DNA of 5,506 nt from the NCBI GenBank assembly GCA_038249115.1, contig JBBRWQ010000140.1, positions 1 through 5,506 of the forward strand, given 5' to 3'. The notes beneath the pieces were generated by a model, which was not told the origin of the DNA, made no database searches, and saw nothing but the letters and a program-made list of their open reading frames with translations. Origin of the DNA: UBA4719 sp038249115. GTDB lineage: Bacteria; Actinomycetota; Actinomycetes; Actinomycetales; Dermatophilaceae. The position numbers and the translations under genes are program-made. Below, piece after piece: positions 4,340 through 5,506 of this stretch. How positions within the stretch are numbered: the first letter of the stretch is position 1; each line of letters opens with the position of its first letter.

Positions 4340-5292
4340 GGTGAGGTCTCCGTCGGTTGCGGGGCTGTTGTCCTGGCGGTCTTGCTGGTGGTCGGGAGTG
4401 GAGCCTGCTTCGTGACCGCGGACTTCACGGGTTGGGCCTGTTCGAGGGACAGTGCAGGCTCGCCGGGGACCACGACGGAGTCATGTTCCGTGATGTCGCC
4501 GCGGATCTTGTAGTTGAGCCTCAGCGCCTGCAGATAGCTTCCCCCGTCGGTGTCAGCGAACTCCACGCTCAGGCTCCCGGGTCCACCGATTGCGGTGATG
4601 ACATAGGGGCGGGTGAGGGGCCGGTAGTCCACCAGGATCGCAGCGCCCGCAAAACGGATGGCTGCACGCGAGGTGAGCCGGTGACCGTTGACCGAGATCG
4701 CCTCGGCACCGGCTTGCCACAGGCCGTTGACGATGATCTGCAGGTCCCTCGCCTGCACTTTCCCCTGGTCAATTTCGGTCGAGGTTCCGGGGTTGACGTT
4801 GGGGTTCTTGGGATCGGCCTGACGGTCGGCATCGTCCAGGGTAAGCACGAGCCCTGGACCGGTGACGGGCACCGTCCCGGCCGCGATCTCGAGACGCGCC
4901 AGCTCGGCGGCGAGCCCGGTCTGACTCTGCTGGCTCAAGGCCGCGGCCTGGGCGGTGTCGATCTCGCTGCGGACCGTGGTGATGAGGCGGGTCTGGGCCT
5001 CGACATGGGCACGCATCGCCTCGATCCGGCTCACCAGGTAGGCCTTGACCTTGATGGCGCTGGTCTCCGGCGCCCGCAGGGACAGGGCTGAGGTCGCCAG
5101 CAGGGCCCCGATCAGCAGGGCCATCACGACCAGCATGGGGCTCCGTCGCCCTGTGGCGGAGGGAAGCCCGGATTTTCTCCGGCTGTCGGCCGCCGCCGCG
5201 TAACCGGGGTCAAGCGGGTGCTGCATCATCTCGGTGAGCAACGTCATCGACTGATCAACCCGGTCCGTCGGGGCTGCCGGATGATCGCTCAC
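4336..5292 (-). CDS. DUF881 membrane protein, first copy (Rv1823-like)
   Basis: The predicted product has 318 residues. A short cytoplasmic N-terminus contains MTLLTEMMQHPLDPGYAAAA (16-35). One membrane helix follows at about 53-72, then a probable coiled coil at 84-138 and the DUF881 domain at about 143-266, with VTGPGLVLTLDD and the signature GLWQAGAEAISVNGHRL (190-206). The last 45 residues are rich in Thr, Pro and Ala and look disordered. The fold and topology place the domain outside the membrane; the biochemical function is unknown. I chose the GTG at 5290-5292 because it overlaps the stop of the upstream phosphatidyltransferase gene (GTGA). The longer ATG start at 5400 would overlap that gene by over 100 bases and adds unrelated, shadow-frame residues. 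There is only a weak AGG-type ribosome site, consistent with coupling. Bacillus YlxW/YlxX are members of the same family beside division genes. Confidence 0.9.
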   Translation of the reverse strand: MSDHPAAPTDRVDQSMTLLTEMMQHPLDPGYAAAADSRRKSGLPSATGRRSPMLVVMALLIGALLATSALSLRAPETSAIKVKAYLVSRIEAMRAHVEAQTRLITTVRSEIDTAQAAALSQQSQTGLAAELARLEIAAGTVPVTGPGLVLTLDDADRQADPKNPNVNPGTSTEIDQGKVQARDLQIIVNGLWQAGAEAISVNGHRLTSRAAIRFAGAAILVDYRPLTRPYVITAIGGPGSLSVEFADTDGGSYLQALRLNYKIRGDITEHDSVVVPGEPALSLEQAQPVKSAVTKQAPLPTTSKTARTTAPQPTETSP

Positions 5293-5506
5293 GTGACCAG
5301 CCTGCTCGCTCTGGCGGCTCGCACGACGTCCCGTGCCTGAAGGGCATAGAGGATTCCGGCAACCCAGTAGAGCGCCGTGCCCCACCAGACGAAGGCCCAC
5401 CCGATCGGCAGTGCGATCGTGGAGAACAGGCTGGAACCTTGCCCCAGAAGGATCACCGGAAAGGCCCAGAGCAGGTCGAATGTGGCAGCCTTGCCGATGA
5501 AATGCA
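5289..5506 (-). CDS. CDP-alcohol phosphatidyltransferase, C-terminal part (PgsA2 / cardiolipin synthase type), cut by window edge
   Basis: Only the last 72 codons are present; I translated them directly from the minus strand, ending in TGA at 5289-5291. The peptide begins HFIGKAATFDLLWAFPVILL, continues through GWAFVWWGTALYWVAGILYA and ends ARSEQAGHVT. A G-K-x-A-T motif leading into two long hydrophobic helices is typical of the C-terminus of CDP-alcohol phosphatidyltransferases, integral membrane enzymes that join a CDP-diacylglycerol phosphatidyl group to an alcohol. The catalytic DG/AR...D motif lies upstream, outside the window, so the substrate cannot be read. By position it matches M. 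tuberculosis Rv1822 (annotated pgsA2). The related Streptomyces coelicolor protein SCO1389 is a cardiolipin synthase, so cardiolipin formation is as likely as phosphatidylglycerophosphate synthesis. Its stop overlaps the next start by four bases (GTGA), suggesting coupled translation. Confidence 0.8.
   Translation of the reverse strand, partial: HFIGKAATFDLLWAFPVILLGQGSSLFSTIALPIGWAFVWWGTALYWVAGILYALQARDVVRAARASRLVT

Noticed and set aside
3851..4513. A 220-codon open frame on the plus strand
   Set aside because: It lies antisense to sbp and both DUF881 genes, has low-complexity composition typical of GC-rich shadow frames, and resembles no family. Other plus-strand frames (for example 743-1243, 2024-2518, 4357-5091) fail for the same reason.
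5293..5400. Longer ATG start for the first DUF881 gene
   Set aside because: The extra 36 residues overlap the phosphatidyltransferase reading frame, which is clearly coding there. The GTG in a GTGA overlap is the better start.
1..5506. Mobile elements, CRISPR arrays, tRNA or rRNA genes
   Set aside because: I saw no transposase or integrase sequence, no regularly spaced direct repeats with spacers, and no tRNA-like or rRNA-like stretches. Gene order is the ordinary conserved chromosomal one.

Overview
The window is chromosomal DNA from a high-GC actinobacterium. GC-rich third codon positions, frequent GTG starts (five of the eight genes whose start is visible) and a gene order known in Actinobacteria support this. 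Every credible gene lies on the minus strand, so transcription runs from the right end to the left. The order is the same as the Mycobacterium tuberculosis block Rv1822-Rv1830: CDP-alcohol phosphatidyltransferase (pgsA2/cls type), DUF881, small basic protein (DUF1290), DUF881, gcvH, garA, MerR regulator (ftsR), bifunctional nuclease (DUF151), MerR regulator (resR/mcdR type). The GarA N-terminus lacks the classic mycobacterial/corynebacterial ETTS sequence, so a lineage outside Mycobacteriales is likely (inference). I cannot name a genus.

Right part (5506-3219): the 3' end of the phosphatidyltransferase gene, then three membrane-protein genes. Each start overlaps the previous stop by four bases (GTGA, GTGA, ATGA), which implies a translationally coupled unit. 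The DUF881 / small basic protein / DUF881 trio is a conserved envelope module of unknown biochemical function. In Bacillus its relatives (ylxW, ylxX, sbp) sit next to ftsA-ftsZ.

Middle (3202-1432): gcvH, with its own strong ribosome-binding site; a 180-base gap holding weak promoter-like sequence and phased short repeats; garA, an FHA-domain switch controlling 2-oxoglutarate and glutamate metabolism; and ftsR, a MerR regulator whose Corynebacterium homologue activates ftsZ.

Left part (1413-1): the DUF151 bifunctional nuclease; a 134-base intergenic region with a good sigma-A-like promoter embedded in inverted repeats; the second MerR regulator with a perfect Shine-Dalgarno site; a strong hairpin terminator at 120-155; and then a new minus-strand promoter followed by what reads as the first part of a glycine riboswitch, cut by the window edge. 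The expected next gene outside the window is gcvP (glycine dehydrogenase), as in M. tuberculosis where gcvB (Rv1832) follows this block.

Taken together, the block joins envelope and division functions (phosphatidyltransferase, DUF881/Sbp, FtsR, ResR/McdR) to control of carbon and nitrogen flux (GcvH, GarA, glycine riboswitch). There are no mobile elements, CRISPR arrays, tRNA or rRNA genes, and no broken genes. No wholly new system is evident. The least understood parts are the DUF881/Sbp membrane module and the promoter architecture around the second MerR gene and the presumed gcvP promoter.
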